A stretch of 55,781 nucleotides of DNA from a virus: positions 1-55,781 of the IMG/VR virus record IMGVR_UViG_3300037847_002600; one strand, written 5' to 3'. Under the pieces are notes generated by a model. It was not told where the DNA came from and searched no databases. It was given only the letters and a program-made list of their open reading frames with translations. The position numbers and the translations under genes are program-made. This document shows, piece after piece, positions 40,263 through 49,400 of this stretch (positions are counted from its first letter, which is position 1; each line of letters begins with the position of its first letter).

Positions 40263-40357
40263 TACTTCTCCTTACCCTTCTTCTTGCGGACCAAGGGGAC
40301 CACAAGACGAAGGACAGAGCCTACAATATCAAGAATCTTCTTAACAGGAACACGCAT
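40262..40357 (-). CDS. Possible tiny cationic amphipathic peptide (31 aa)
   Basis: An ATG at 40357, four bases after the stop of the 164-aa gene, opens a 31-residue frame: a basic start (MRVPVKKI), a hydrophobic helix (LDIVGSVLRLVVPLV) and a lysine tail. Its TAA overlaps the next ATG as TAATG. The ribosome site is weak (AAGAAG). It could be membrane-active, or a non-functional frame; the tight overlap favours real. Confidence 0.45.
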   Translation of the reverse strand: MRVPVKKILDIVGSVLRLVVPLVRKKKGKEK

Positions 40358-40361
40358 CTTC

Positions 40362-40856
40362 TTAGCGGCCACCTTTGCCTTCGCCTCCGCCGCCGCCTGT
40401 TCCGACGGGCGTTTTTGGATCTCGGTCAGTTCCACCACCGCGTGGGCCACGAGCCTGCTTGAACTTCGGGTCTGTGTCCTGACCGCCAGCGAAAGGAGGT
40501 GCTCCTTCTCCCTTCTTAGAGCGAAACTCCTTCTTAGTGTCTGCCGTACCTTTAGATGGGGCCTTCCCGGACCGCTCAGAACCCTCTGCTGTACCACCGG
40601 CTGCGGGGCGTTGGCTCTTGGGCGCAGGTTGATCTGTACCAAAGGCCCTGTCTTCCGCTCTGGCCTTAAGCACGGCGGCCTTCTCGGCTCCGACCCTTTG
40701 TTCGATGCGACGAATAAGCGCCTTTGTCTTAGGGTGTTCAATACCATGCTCTTCAAGACTCAAGACAAGAGCTTTTACGTCTTCTTCGTCCATTGTATCG
40801 GATGCTACGTTGTTGACGTTAGGCATCTCAGTAGCACGTTCTATCATTCCGTTCAT
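40362..40856 (-). CDS. Gly/Lys-rich disordered head-region protein (164 aa)
   Basis: Starts at the ATG at 40856 (MNGMIERATEMP) behind AGGAGTCGATT. Residues about 20-70 form a helix-rich domain (MDEEDVKALVLSLEEHGIEHPK); the rest is low-complexity Gly, Lys, Pro and Arg. An overlapping frame at 40262-40756 is a shadow. It lies just downstream of the portal gene, a place where small assembly or accessory proteins are common. No family. Confidence 0.65.
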   Translation of the reverse strand: MNGMIERATEMPNVNNVASDTMDEEDVKALVLSLEEHGIEHPKTKALIRRIEQRVGAEKAAVLKARAEDRAFGTDQPAPKSQRPAAGGTAEGSERSGKAPSKGTADTKKEFRSKKGEGAPPFAGGQDTDPKFKQARGPRGGGTDRDPKTPVGTGGGGGEGKGGR

Positions 40857-40865
40857 AATCGACTC

Positions 40866-42680
40866 CTAAATAAATGGGTTGCCCGGTCCGCCCATGGGCG
40901 TGGGGACAGGTGATGGTTCTGTACCTGCGGGCAATGCGCCCGAGTTGAGTGTATCAAGGTTAGCGTTAGGGGGCAAAGGTCCCCCCATTCCGGGCATAGG
41001 CGGCATACCGGGCATACCGGGCATACCGGGCATACCCGGTTGAGGCGGCATGGCCGGTGGTGCCGTCGGTCCTTTCTGAACGGCAAGGACTTCGCGCATC
41101 TGTAGCAGGTCAAGCAGCTTCGTCAGTAGCTTCTCTTGGTCTACAACGGGAGATTGTAGGAGCAACGGCATATACTGCTGAAGTTTCTGGAGCTGCACAA
41201 GGCGATGGTTCTCCGTAGGTGAGTACGGAATAGCCTCGTAGTCATACTCAAGGGCTCGGTCTTCAGGGTCGCGCTCGCTAACGAACTGAAGCGAATCACG
41301 TGTCGCCGTCAGAACTTTTTGGCTGTCGGTCAGACGGATGGGCAAAAGAGAGTCCTCTGCAAGGAACTCTTCGTACAGAGATACGACCTTATCGGCCATG
41401 TCCCGTAGCATATCTTCAACCTGCTTTATTCGTCGTCCGTTTCTTGTTCGGGTCGCAGTGTCGGCAAGCGCGACCTCCGTAGCAACGTCCGCCACACCCA
41501 CAACCCCCCGACTATACTGAGGGATGCCGAGGATAAACTCAATGACCTGATTACATCTTGCGCGCATCTCCTTAAAAGATGGCGTGATGGATGGGATGGG
41601 TGTCTGTCCAATGATGTCTCCGAGAGGCGCGTTGGCCTTACCCTGAATCGCCACCATGGAGCCCGGTTGGTTCGCATCTGCGAGGGAGGTCATGATGTCT
41701 TCGGGGTTATCAACCAACGCTGTGTTGACAAGCATGACAGGCGTCGAAGTGTGTGCGTGCCATAGCTCAAGGGTATCAATCTCGTTCAGACGCTCTTGCA
41801 GGGACTGGATAAGCTTAATGTCCGACAGGCCCGCTAGGTTTGCCATGTTCTCGTTGAACGACAACAACGTAAACGGGTTTTTGGCGTAGCGGTATGGAAG
41901 CTCGCCAGCAAACAGGGGCTCCTCTACGTCCTCAAGGAAGTGGTAGTAGCGGCCCTTGCCCTGAAAGTCATACACCTCGTAGACCGTGACCCACTTGTAC
42001 ACGCTGCGCGAGGCCTCGTTAAGCATCGTCGAGTTCTTAGCGTTGTCCTTCAGCCATGTCGGAAAGCCTGTAAAGGTGGCCTTCTCAGCGACCTTTTCGT
42101 TGTACATCGTACCCCGACCTTGCTTCTTGGCTCGGCGTGTTTTGAACTCTGCCTCGGTCAGGACCGTCACCTCTACAAGGTAGCGAATGTCGTCCCACTT
42201 GGCAGCGGACATATCGAAGAACACGTAACGAGGGTCTACCTCGAAGATCTCAGCCGAACCCTTACGGAAGTTCCACACTGTCTTCGTGAAGGCTCTGCCG
42301 CAGATGGACGTGTTGATCGCGGTCTTCCACAGCTTTGCATGTAGCTTGTTACGGCGGAACACGTCGTTGATCAAAGCTTCGCGGAACTGTGCAGCAGGCC
42401 GCATCTTCTCTTGACGTGCAAGCACTGTCATCTGAGGGTTCTGCGGACAGATGTTGGCGATCATCGTGTCGATGAAAGCGTAGGGGTAGTTGGTCTCGAA
42501 GTTGATGTCCGCAGTAGGGTCATCCGCAATCGGGGTCGAACCTGACGGTTGGTCGGGCTGTGCTCCCCAGTACTCGGACACGTACCACGCACGCCACCGG
42601 TCCCAGTCACGTCTCTCTTGCTTAGACTTCGACTTGTGGGTTCTGATGATCCCCTGTATCTGTTTGCCTGTAAGTGCCAC
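40866..42680 (-). CDS. Portal (head-tail connector) protein
   Basis: A 604-aa protein with the layout of podovirus portals: a helical N-terminus with RRDWDRWRAWYVSEYWG (about 23-39), a domain with NFETNYPYAFIDTMIANI (about 60-77), a middle with VDPRYVFFD, and a long helical C-terminal part (EDMLRDMADKVVSLYEEF). The last residues carry a repeated PGM tripeptide encoded by 9-bp DNA repeats near 40996-41035. It forms the dodecameric gateway for DNA packaging. It is located between the 547-aa gene and capsid genes. Confidence 0.82.
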   Translation of the reverse strand: MALTGKQIQGIIRTHKSKSKQERRDWDRWRAWYVSEYWGAQPDQPSGSTPIADDPTADINFETNYPYAFIDTMIANICPQNPQMTVLARQEKMRPAAQFREALINDVFRRNKLHAKLWKTAINTSICGRAFTKTVWNFRKGSAEIFEVDPRYVFFDMSAAKWDDIRYLVEVTVLTEAEFKTRRAKKQGRGTMYNEKVAEKATFTGFPTWLKDNAKNSTMLNEASRSVYKWVTVYEVYDFQGKGRYYHFLEDVEEPLFAGELPYRYAKNPFTLLSFNENMANLAGLSDIKLIQSLQERLNEIDTLELWHAHTSTPVMLVNTALVDNPEDIMTSLADANQPGSMVAIQGKANAPLGDIIGQTPIPSITPSFKEMRARCNQVIEFILGIPQYSRGVVGVADVATEVALADTATRTRNGRRIKQVEDMLRDMADKVVSLYEEFLAEDSLLPIRLTDSQKVLTATRDSLQFVSERDPEDRALEYDYEAIPYSPTENHRLVQLQKLQQYMPLLLQSPVVDQEKLLTKLLDLLQMREVLAVQKGPTAPPAMPPQPGMPGMPGMPGMPPMPGMGGPLPPNANLDTLNSGALPAGTEPSPVPTPMGGPGNPFI

Positions 42681-42688
42681 GCGTCCTC

Positions 42689-44332
42689 CTAGTTAGCCCC
42701 GGCTTTTTTCTTTACTGCGTCTTGTACAAGTAGCACGTCCGCCAAGATCTGCATCGCTAGATCAGGCGTCAAGATCTGCGTACCCTCAATACCTGTCGGT
42801 ATGATACGTGCCAGTCCGATGGGACCTCCTTCCTCTTCGCCGAGCATGGCGACGATAAGAGGTTCAACGTCACGCGTGTAGTCTTTCTTGGCAAGGTCCA
42901 TGATAATAGCACGGTACAGGTCCGTCGGATTCACGTAGCCAGTGGCGGTTTCCTCACCTAGAGGGCTGCGCTCGGGCTGGGCAACGTAGTCAGGTCGTCT
43001 CTCTACAGGGGTAAACAACAACGGATCATTCGCGTCTAGCGGGCGGCGAGCCGTGCGGGCCATGTTAGGGAGCTGCTCTAGTGGGGTACCAAATAGTTGT
43101 CGTAACATCTGTCGAATGGCTACATTTGAGGCCTCAGTCGTAGCAAGAAGCGTTTCGGCGGGTGGCGACACAGCAGCCATGTTAAATACGCCCTGCCTAA
43201 TAGCTGCAAGCTTGGCCGCACGGGGCAACGCATAGAACGATTTGACTCCTGCCTCTACAGCGCCGGGAACCGATGCGATGCCAGAGGCTAGGGCCGAGCC
43301 GCCTCGAACCACAGCACCCGGCGCACCAAACAGCGCGTTCTTTAGTGTTGATGGAGCGTTACGAATCATCTCTTTAGCGCGACGAATAGCGGAAGCGGTC
43401 ACACTGTAGTTCAGGTCGTCTAGCGCAAACACCGGGCTGAGAGGGTCAACGCCCTCGTTAAGCGCCTTACGTGCAATAACACGAGCTATAACCGTACGCT
43501 CTACAGGTGCCAGCGTTTCGTCCACCGATTGGATCATAGCCTCAAGCGCCCGTACGCGATCGGCATCGTCCGAGGACAAATCAAACAGTAACATACTGCC
43601 CTTACTGCCGGGTTGCAGCCGTGGACCTGTCTCTGGAGGAAAGTCTTTTAGTCGTGCCTGCGCATTCTCTTTGGCTTGCGCTAGAATACGGGCCTCTTCG
43701 TTAAGGTCGTCCATCGTTAGAGTGTTAACGAGTTCAGCAAACTGATGCTGTTGACGGGTACGTGGCGCGGGGCCTTCGAGCAACTTCTGCCCTTGAGCGT
43801 TGACCTGAGCGTCGGGCAGGTCCATGTTGACGCGAGGACCGTCTATCTGGCTAGCCGCTCGGACACTCGGCACACGCTTCAGGGCCTCCTGCGCGATCAT
43901 CGTCTTGGTGCCGGGGCCTTCAGGTGTTGTGGCGTCAGTCCCGACGCGAGGCGGACGCTCTTCACCGGCCTTGGCGGCGTCCGCAGCAGCGTCAGCGGTA
44001 CCCTCTTGAGAGCGATCTGCTTGTTGTCTGCGGAGTTGTTCTTGCTCAGACAGATCAGCAGGGCCACCGATAACTGCGCCTCGTGGGGTCGCTGTGGTCG
44101 TCAGATAGTCATACAGGATGTTGCGTGGGATGTCGCCCTCGGGGACGCGTGCAGTCAGCCGTGTCGGCGCACGTTCGCGGCGAGGTTTCCCTACGTCCGC
44201 GCCAAGAGCTTCTAGGTACGAGCTAATGTCCTCGTAAGGGTAATCCACCCCTTCGACTTCAATCGGAGCAGCCTCCGGGCGTCGCTGTTGCTGGAGCATA
44301 TTGATACGGTCGGCTAGGCGTGTACGTCTCAC
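42689..44332 (-). CDS. Hypothetical late protein (547 aa)
   Basis: Starts with GTG at 44332, overlapping the TGA of the 50-aa gene (GTGA). It is Ala/Pro/Arg-rich with long helical regions, including LNEEARILAQAKENAQARL (about 215-233) and a Gly-rich segment GAPGAVVRGGSALASGIASV (about 340-360), which might insert in a membrane or form a flexible linker. It lies between terminase and portal. I recognise no domain. An internal head or ejection protein is possible. Confidence 0.65.
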   Translation of the reverse strand: MRRTRLADRINMLQQQRRPEAAPIEVEGVDYPYEDISSYLEALGADVGKPRRERAPTRLTARVPEGDIPRNILYDYLTTTATPRGAVIGGPADLSEQEQLRRQQADRSQEGTADAAADAAKAGEERPPRVGTDATTPEGPGTKTMIAQEALKRVPSVRAASQIDGPRVNMDLPDAQVNAQGQKLLEGPAPRTRQQHQFAELVNTLTMDDLNEEARILAQAKENAQARLKDFPPETGPRLQPGSKGSMLLFDLSSDDADRVRALEAMIQSVDETLAPVERTVIARVIARKALNEGVDPLSPVFALDDLNYSVTASAIRRAKEMIRNAPSTLKNALFGAPGAVVRGGSALASGIASVPGAVEAGVKSFYALPRAAKLAAIRQGVFNMAAVSPPAETLLATTEASNVAIRQMLRQLFGTPLEQLPNMARTARRPLDANDPLLFTPVERRPDYVAQPERSPLGEETATGYVNPTDLYRAIIMDLAKKDYTRDVEPLIVAMLGEEEGGPIGLARIIPTGIEGTQILTPDLAMQILADVLLVQDAVKKKAGAN

Positions 44333-44481
44333 TGGCCCTCCTCGGTCGTCTTCTTGAACTCAACAACATCGTCGTCAGGCTTCTCAAACGACGCATCGTA
44401 TTCGCTATCAAGCCGTTCTTTAAGTTCGCGTAAGACACGATGGACGTTGGACATAGGATTATATTTGGGGTCTTCTGCCAT
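44329..44481 (-). CDS. Small acidic protein after terminase (50 aa)
   Basis: A short frame starting at the ATG at 44481, overlapping the terminase stop, with GGAGGCGATA upstream. The peptide is helical and acidic (VHRVLRELKERLDSEYDAS, then a DDDVVEF segment). Its TGA overlaps the GTG of the next gene. The overlaps on both ends support translation. The function is unknown. Confidence 0.65.
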   Translation of the reverse strand: MAEDPKYNPMSNVHRVLRELKERLDSEYDASFEKPDDDVVEFKKTTEEGQ

Positions 44482-46187
44482 TATCGCCTCCTGTAACGGC
44501 TCCTACGCCATGATGCACGCTTACGATTCTTACCCTTGGTAGAGTCTTTTCGGTACTTCTCAACTTGATTGTATGTCATGTCCTTAAACAATAACACATT
44601 CTCAAGACCTTCGGGGGGTCCTGTGGTCTTGTAACGCCTCGGAGCGTACCTCGCCCCTAAACATGCAAGCTGAAGTGCGGATATTTTATCCCAGTGGTGT
44701 CGATCTCGTCGTTTACCGGGCTTGCCTGAGTGTAATATCTCAGACGCTGCGCTGCGTTCTGTCTGCTTGTCCTCTCGGTAGGAGCCCAGTTGGTCTACAG
44801 TGTCCTCGTCTCGGAGGATAAGCTCGTCGCGTAAGGCGTCTTGTAGATATGAAAGCATGATTGAGATGGACTTAGCGGTGGCTGCGACACCGGGCTTGTA
44901 GGCTTTTTCGTAGTAGAGATTTGGGTAGCCAGCATCTTCAAGCAAAGCCAGAGTAGCCACACCGACGCCGTTACTCTCAACGACCACCATTGCGTTGTTG
45001 TATTTAGATCCGACCTCGAAGATCTTACGCGCAAAGACAACCGGGTCCGTGGTGTCTCCAAAGGCCGCAACTTGGGTCCATTCTCCATCGTACACCTTCA
45101 ACACTTGGAATGACGCGTGGTCTCTCGCAGCATAACCCGCAGGGTCAACGCCCATCACATACGTCGCCCCGGCTTCGGGCTCCTCGTACTCCATGTACGG
45201 AGCCTTCCATGGGACAAGCACGCTGTTCTGATGCTTACGTAGTAGGTCGGCGTGGAACACAGAGCCCACAGATGAGATCCAACAACTCACATCATCAAAC
45301 GGATAGTACACCTTGAAAAGGTCGGGGTTACGCCGGATCTCAGCATCTGTCTCTAGCATGAGCCTGCGGAATGCGAGGTTCTCTTTCGTTAGCCCCTTGG
45401 GTCCGTAGCGGTTAAGGAGATCTATCTCCTCATTCTCTAGCGCCAACCCCTTCGGCCACTGACGTTTGTTGAGCTGACCATCCCAGAAAGGAAAAAACGC
45501 GTAGACCCAGCGACCAAGTCCCATCTTGGCATCGCGACACTGGTCACGCCACCATTCGGCGGAAGGCTCACTCATGGGCGAAGGCGTAGACTCTAGCAAC
45601 ACAAGTGATCGATCGCGGTTGATCATTGAGGGGTAGATCATAGAGAACTGATGACCTGCGTTACGCCAGTAAGGGAGTTCTGAGCCATGGAAGCTGTCCG
45701 GTGATTGACCAATACCTACTGCACCAGATTCTCCAGACAGCACGCGCATCTTCCCGCCGTGCTGAAAAGTCAACTGCCTTACCTCGCGGTTCGGTACCGT
45801 CGGTGCCCGGACAGGTTCTGGCCACCTGCTATGCGTTAAGTGGATACGACGGTGGAGGTATTCTGCCCGATCTCGATTATCAGCAATACAAACATGGTCG
45901 TGTCCGGGTGTGTATGCAGAACGGACATACCCACACAGTTCAGCGGTTAGGCTCTTCCCGCCCTGTCGATAACCAAGGACAGTCAACCACTTGGTCTGTC
46001 CAAACGGAGTTTCTGGTGGTTCGGAGTAGTACGAAACCACCGTCTCCTGAAGACGCTTCGTGATGGCAAACGGGTCGTAGGTGTGTTCCCGCCCTGTCTT
46101 CTGGTCGATAATACTGGCGTATGCCCTGAGGCTAATCGCAGGGTCTCCGAGCGCAGCCAACGCCTCTTCGTCGAGCGATGCGGTCAT
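44481..46187 (-). CDS. terL: Terminase large subunit
   Basis: The packaging motor ATPase/nuclease, 568 aa from the ATG at 46187, which overlaps the previous stop as TAATG; an alternative start lies at 46220. ATPase side: P-loop GYRQGGKS (about 72-79), GSELPYW as the Walker B region, and LLESTPS as the coupling motif. Nuclease side: MGVDPAG, VVVESNG and RDRHHWDKI supply the RNase H-type acidic residues. It has a basic C-terminal tail. It cleaves concatemers and drives DNA into the head. A small subunit is not obvious; candidates lie at 52732-53917. Confidence 0.88.
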   Translation of the reverse strand: MTASLDEEALAALGDPAISLRAYASIIDQKTGREHTYDPFAITKRLQETVVSYYSEPPETPFGQTKWLTVLGYRQGGKSLTAELCGYVRSAYTPGHDHVCIADNRDRAEYLHRRIHLTHSRWPEPVRAPTVPNREVRQLTFQHGGKMRVLSGESGAVGIGQSPDSFHGSELPYWRNAGHQFSMIYPSMINRDRSLVLLESTPSPMSEPSAEWWRDQCRDAKMGLGRWVYAFFPFWDGQLNKRQWPKGLALENEEIDLLNRYGPKGLTKENLAFRRLMLETDAEIRRNPDLFKVYYPFDDVSCWISSVGSVFHADLLRKHQNSVLVPWKAPYMEYEEPEAGATYVMGVDPAGYAARDHASFQVLKVYDGEWTQVAAFGDTTDPVVFARKIFEVGSKYNNAMVVVESNGVGVATLALLEDAGYPNLYYEKAYKPGVAATAKSISIMLSYLQDALRDELILRDEDTVDQLGSYREDKQTERSAASEILHSGKPGKRRDRHHWDKISALQLACLGARYAPRRYKTTGPPEGLENVLLFKDMTYNQVEKYRKDSTKGKNRKRASWRRSRYRRR

Positions 46188-46480
46188 TACTTCATACTCT
46201 TCTTGCCCTTGCACTTCCAACGCTTGCGCGACAGGTTGTTGGGCGTGTTAGGGTCATTCTGTTTCTCTTTCGAAAGGCGGCTCTTGATACCTGCCGAGCG
46301 AGCGCAGTAGGAGTCGCCCTTAGACGTACCGGGCCTGACACGAGGTCCGCCACCTTTCGCCTGCCCTGCTTGGCCGTAAGACACCTTCTTACCAGACGCG
46401 GTGCGCTTGACACGTGCCTTGCCCTTACGGGGCTTAAGTGCGTTACGTGCGGCCTTACGTCGTTTATCTTTAAGGGACAT
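46187..46480 (-). CDS. Small basic phage protein with GDSYCARSAG motif (97 aa)
   Basis: A highly basic protein (KDKRRKAARNALKPRKGKAR at the start) with the motif GDSYCARSAGIKSRL, then NTPNNLSRKRWKCKG. This Cys/Arg motif resembles small phage-associated domains of the DUF6321 type. It is encoded between the 1950-aa giant and the terminase. Nucleic-acid binding is likely from its charge; a packaging or internal role is inferred. Confidence 0.7.
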   Translation of the reverse strand: MSLKDKRRKAARNALKPRKGKARVKRTASGKKVSYGQAGQAKGGGPRVRPGTSKGDSYCARSAGIKSRLSKEKQNDPNTPNNLSRKRWKCKGKKSMK

Positions 46481-49400
46481 CAGTTCTCCCTCGGAGGCTC
46501 TTCCTCTTTGTTCATAGCACGGCGAGCGGCTTCGCCTGCCATCATCGCAAACGGCAAGGCGTAGAGAGCAGATGGACCACCTCGGCCTGACAGGCTACCG
46601 TCAAAAGACTCAGCGTTAGGCGTTTCCTCTACAATGCCAGCGGTCAGGGCGGAACCTTCGGCGTTCATTTTAACACGTATCATGTCTTTAATCTCTTTCG
46701 TTAAGGGGATAATCTTAATATGACCGTCTTTGAGAGGCTCCCCCTGTACAGTAGCTTGTACGACAGGGAAGTCTGATACCTCTGCGTTTAAGATTTTCGC
46801 AAAGATGCTAGGGAGGAAGGTATCATACGAGGCCCTCACGCCCTTTGAGTTACCAAACTGGATGCCTATAGACGTTAAGATCGTTTCAGCGTTTGGCAGC
46901 GCGATAAAATCGAGGTCCGCAAGATACGCCTGACGTAACATATCATTTGCAATAAGACGTAACCGCTGGTTGACTGAAGTCATAACTGGAATCTGCGAAA
47001 CTTGATCTACGTGCGCATCGGTATTTTCAAACCATGAAAGGAACGCCCTAGGTGACGAGAGCGTACTCACACTCTTCTTCCCAGTCTGTGGATCTACAGG
47101 CACCGAGCCAGTATCATACTTAAAGAAATGCTTAAAGGTAGGAGGAAGTCGGTCGCTACTGACGTACTCACTGCTGGGCGTGAGTCCGTCGTAAAGAACA
47201 GAAAACTGTTCGGGTGGCCGACGAGCGGCCAGTTCATCGACTATACGCGTAACAATCTTCTCGGCCACTGTAGGTGATCGTGCGTCGAGCCTGTCGGCAG
47301 TACCGTAGATTATACTGGCTCCTAGCTCCTTAATCATTGCCTCCTGCTGCTTGTAATCTCTGAAGTTTTCCCTGATCGGTGCCGTTAGCTTTGCAAGCTC
47401 GTGGACTAGGTTAAGCGTCCGTTTAGAGATCCCCAGTCTTTCTAATCCTTCTAGTCGCCAGCTAATCTGCTCAAGATTAGGCTTTTTCCTAGCATACTCG
47501 GCTGCTAATGAGTAAGCATAGTTGGTCAACTTCTGCGTAGCATCTCTGCGCCTGAAGTCGGTCATCTCCGGGTTGGTGAATATATCATACGCTAGACTCT
47601 CTCGAAGCTCCGTGGCCAGAGGGTTAAGTTTTGTCTCTACATCCGCAAAGCGACGCAACGCCCTGTACAGCTTCGTGTCCGTCGTGGGTCCTCCTATCGC
47701 TCCCAAGTCGGCTACTCGCTGATTTATGTCAAACTGTTGTTCGATTAAAACTATGCCCTTGCCTTCAACTGGTGAGTTTTCGATCGGTCCGATGGTAAAC
47801 CTAGCGTGACCGAGGAAGTCATTAGCGGCAAAACCACCGGGTTTAGGGATATAACTCTCGCGACCAAAATGCGAGCTTGAAAAGTCACCCCACGGTGATT
47901 GTCCGCCGAGGCCTGACGGTCCTGACGTAAACGCATAAAACACCTCGCTGGCCTTGTCCAGCATGTCTTGCATCGGTTTGATCGCTTCAGGTGTAGAGTA
48001 ATCATCAAGCGTAGTGTTCACGATGTGCCGTATCTCTTCCTTACTATAAGGAAATACCAAATCTTCGATGCCGGTAGCGCGGGTAACAGGACGTCCTTTG
48101 ACTTTGTAGTTATTCAGACCAACAACCAGATCGTTCGTCATCTTGTGATGTATAGTATGAAGACTACTAAGATTCTCCACAATCGCATCTACCGCCTCTT
48201 TCGATGCGTAGGGTCTATCCAGCCTAGTATTTGTGGCCTCTCTGAAGAGGTCCGATATTTCCTTACCGACGTAGTTTCTTACTGCTTGCTGAGATCTTAA
48301 ACCTCGATGTGTTACTTGGGGTGTTTTCCAGAAATCTTGCATACTCTGCCAAGCATTTCGGGCCAACGCTAGTCGATCTGTTGTCGGTATGTAGTATAGG
48401 CGGGTACCTGTTGCGTCTTGGTTATTAAGCTGATCTACTTCAGGAACATACTTGTTGTAGCTGTGACTGTCGCCATGCACGTTGTCCAACGCGAACTTAG
48501 CACCTTTGTACTCTCCAGCTCCGATGAGCTGCCGCGTTTTATTACTTTGCATATGGTCATTCGTAGTGCCCGGTCCGTAGTAATCGAGAAGCGTCGTGGT
48601 CGCTATTACATTGTTATCTACGACTTGGTCTCCAATAACAGAAGGTAGGTACCCAGAGGACTGTTGTAGAGCACTCAGAACGTTTCGGGCTCTGAAACCG
48701 TCAGGATGCAGGCGCTCGACGTACTGAAGCGCAGGTTCTAATCGGGTACGTATTTCATCTTCGCTGACAAGGACACCTTTACCTTTGCTAGACAATGGTA
48801 GGAACTTTTGCTGGTCTTTATCAAACGCGAACCCCAGAGCTTTGAGGAACTGGTATCTCGCAGACGTACCGGGCTTCACCAAAGGCACAACTTCACCGTC
48901 AATCACACGTGTGCGCTGTTCACCTGTCTTCCTGTCGATCACAGGCATGTCTTCGGTCGTCGCAAATACACGCTCTGGATGTTTAGTGTTCAGCACATTC
49001 AGGGCCCTTTGGAGACGTGAGTACGTAGGAGGCTCGTCTACGTCCGATACGTTTAGGGCACGGGACGCCCCTTCAAGAAGTGCTCGTTCGGCAGCGTCGT
49101 ACCCTTGCACGACCACGGGAGGGCGCGGAGCAAGCGTCTCCACCTTGCTGCCCCAGTTTATAAGGTCGCTCACGGAAGGCTTGTCAGCGTCACTCAGCTT
49201 AAGGTTGTGCGTACGGTAATAATGGATAAGACCTGTTAGGAGATCACGCGAACGCTTCATCCTCGCTGCGTCGTCGGACGCGTTGAGGCCTGCGAAGATA
49301 GCTGGACCGAAGTTTTCAGGGTCGAACACAAACTTAGACATGTCCGGTAGCGAACGCGTCAATGAGTCGATAACGGTCTTCTTCTGGGCTGTATTGTGCA

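Noticed and set aside
40262-40756. 164-codon frame overlapping the Gly/Lys-rich gene
   Set aside because: Out of frame with the better-supported gene at 40362-40856, whose start has a clear AGGAG; only its last 31 codons are kept as a possible peptide.
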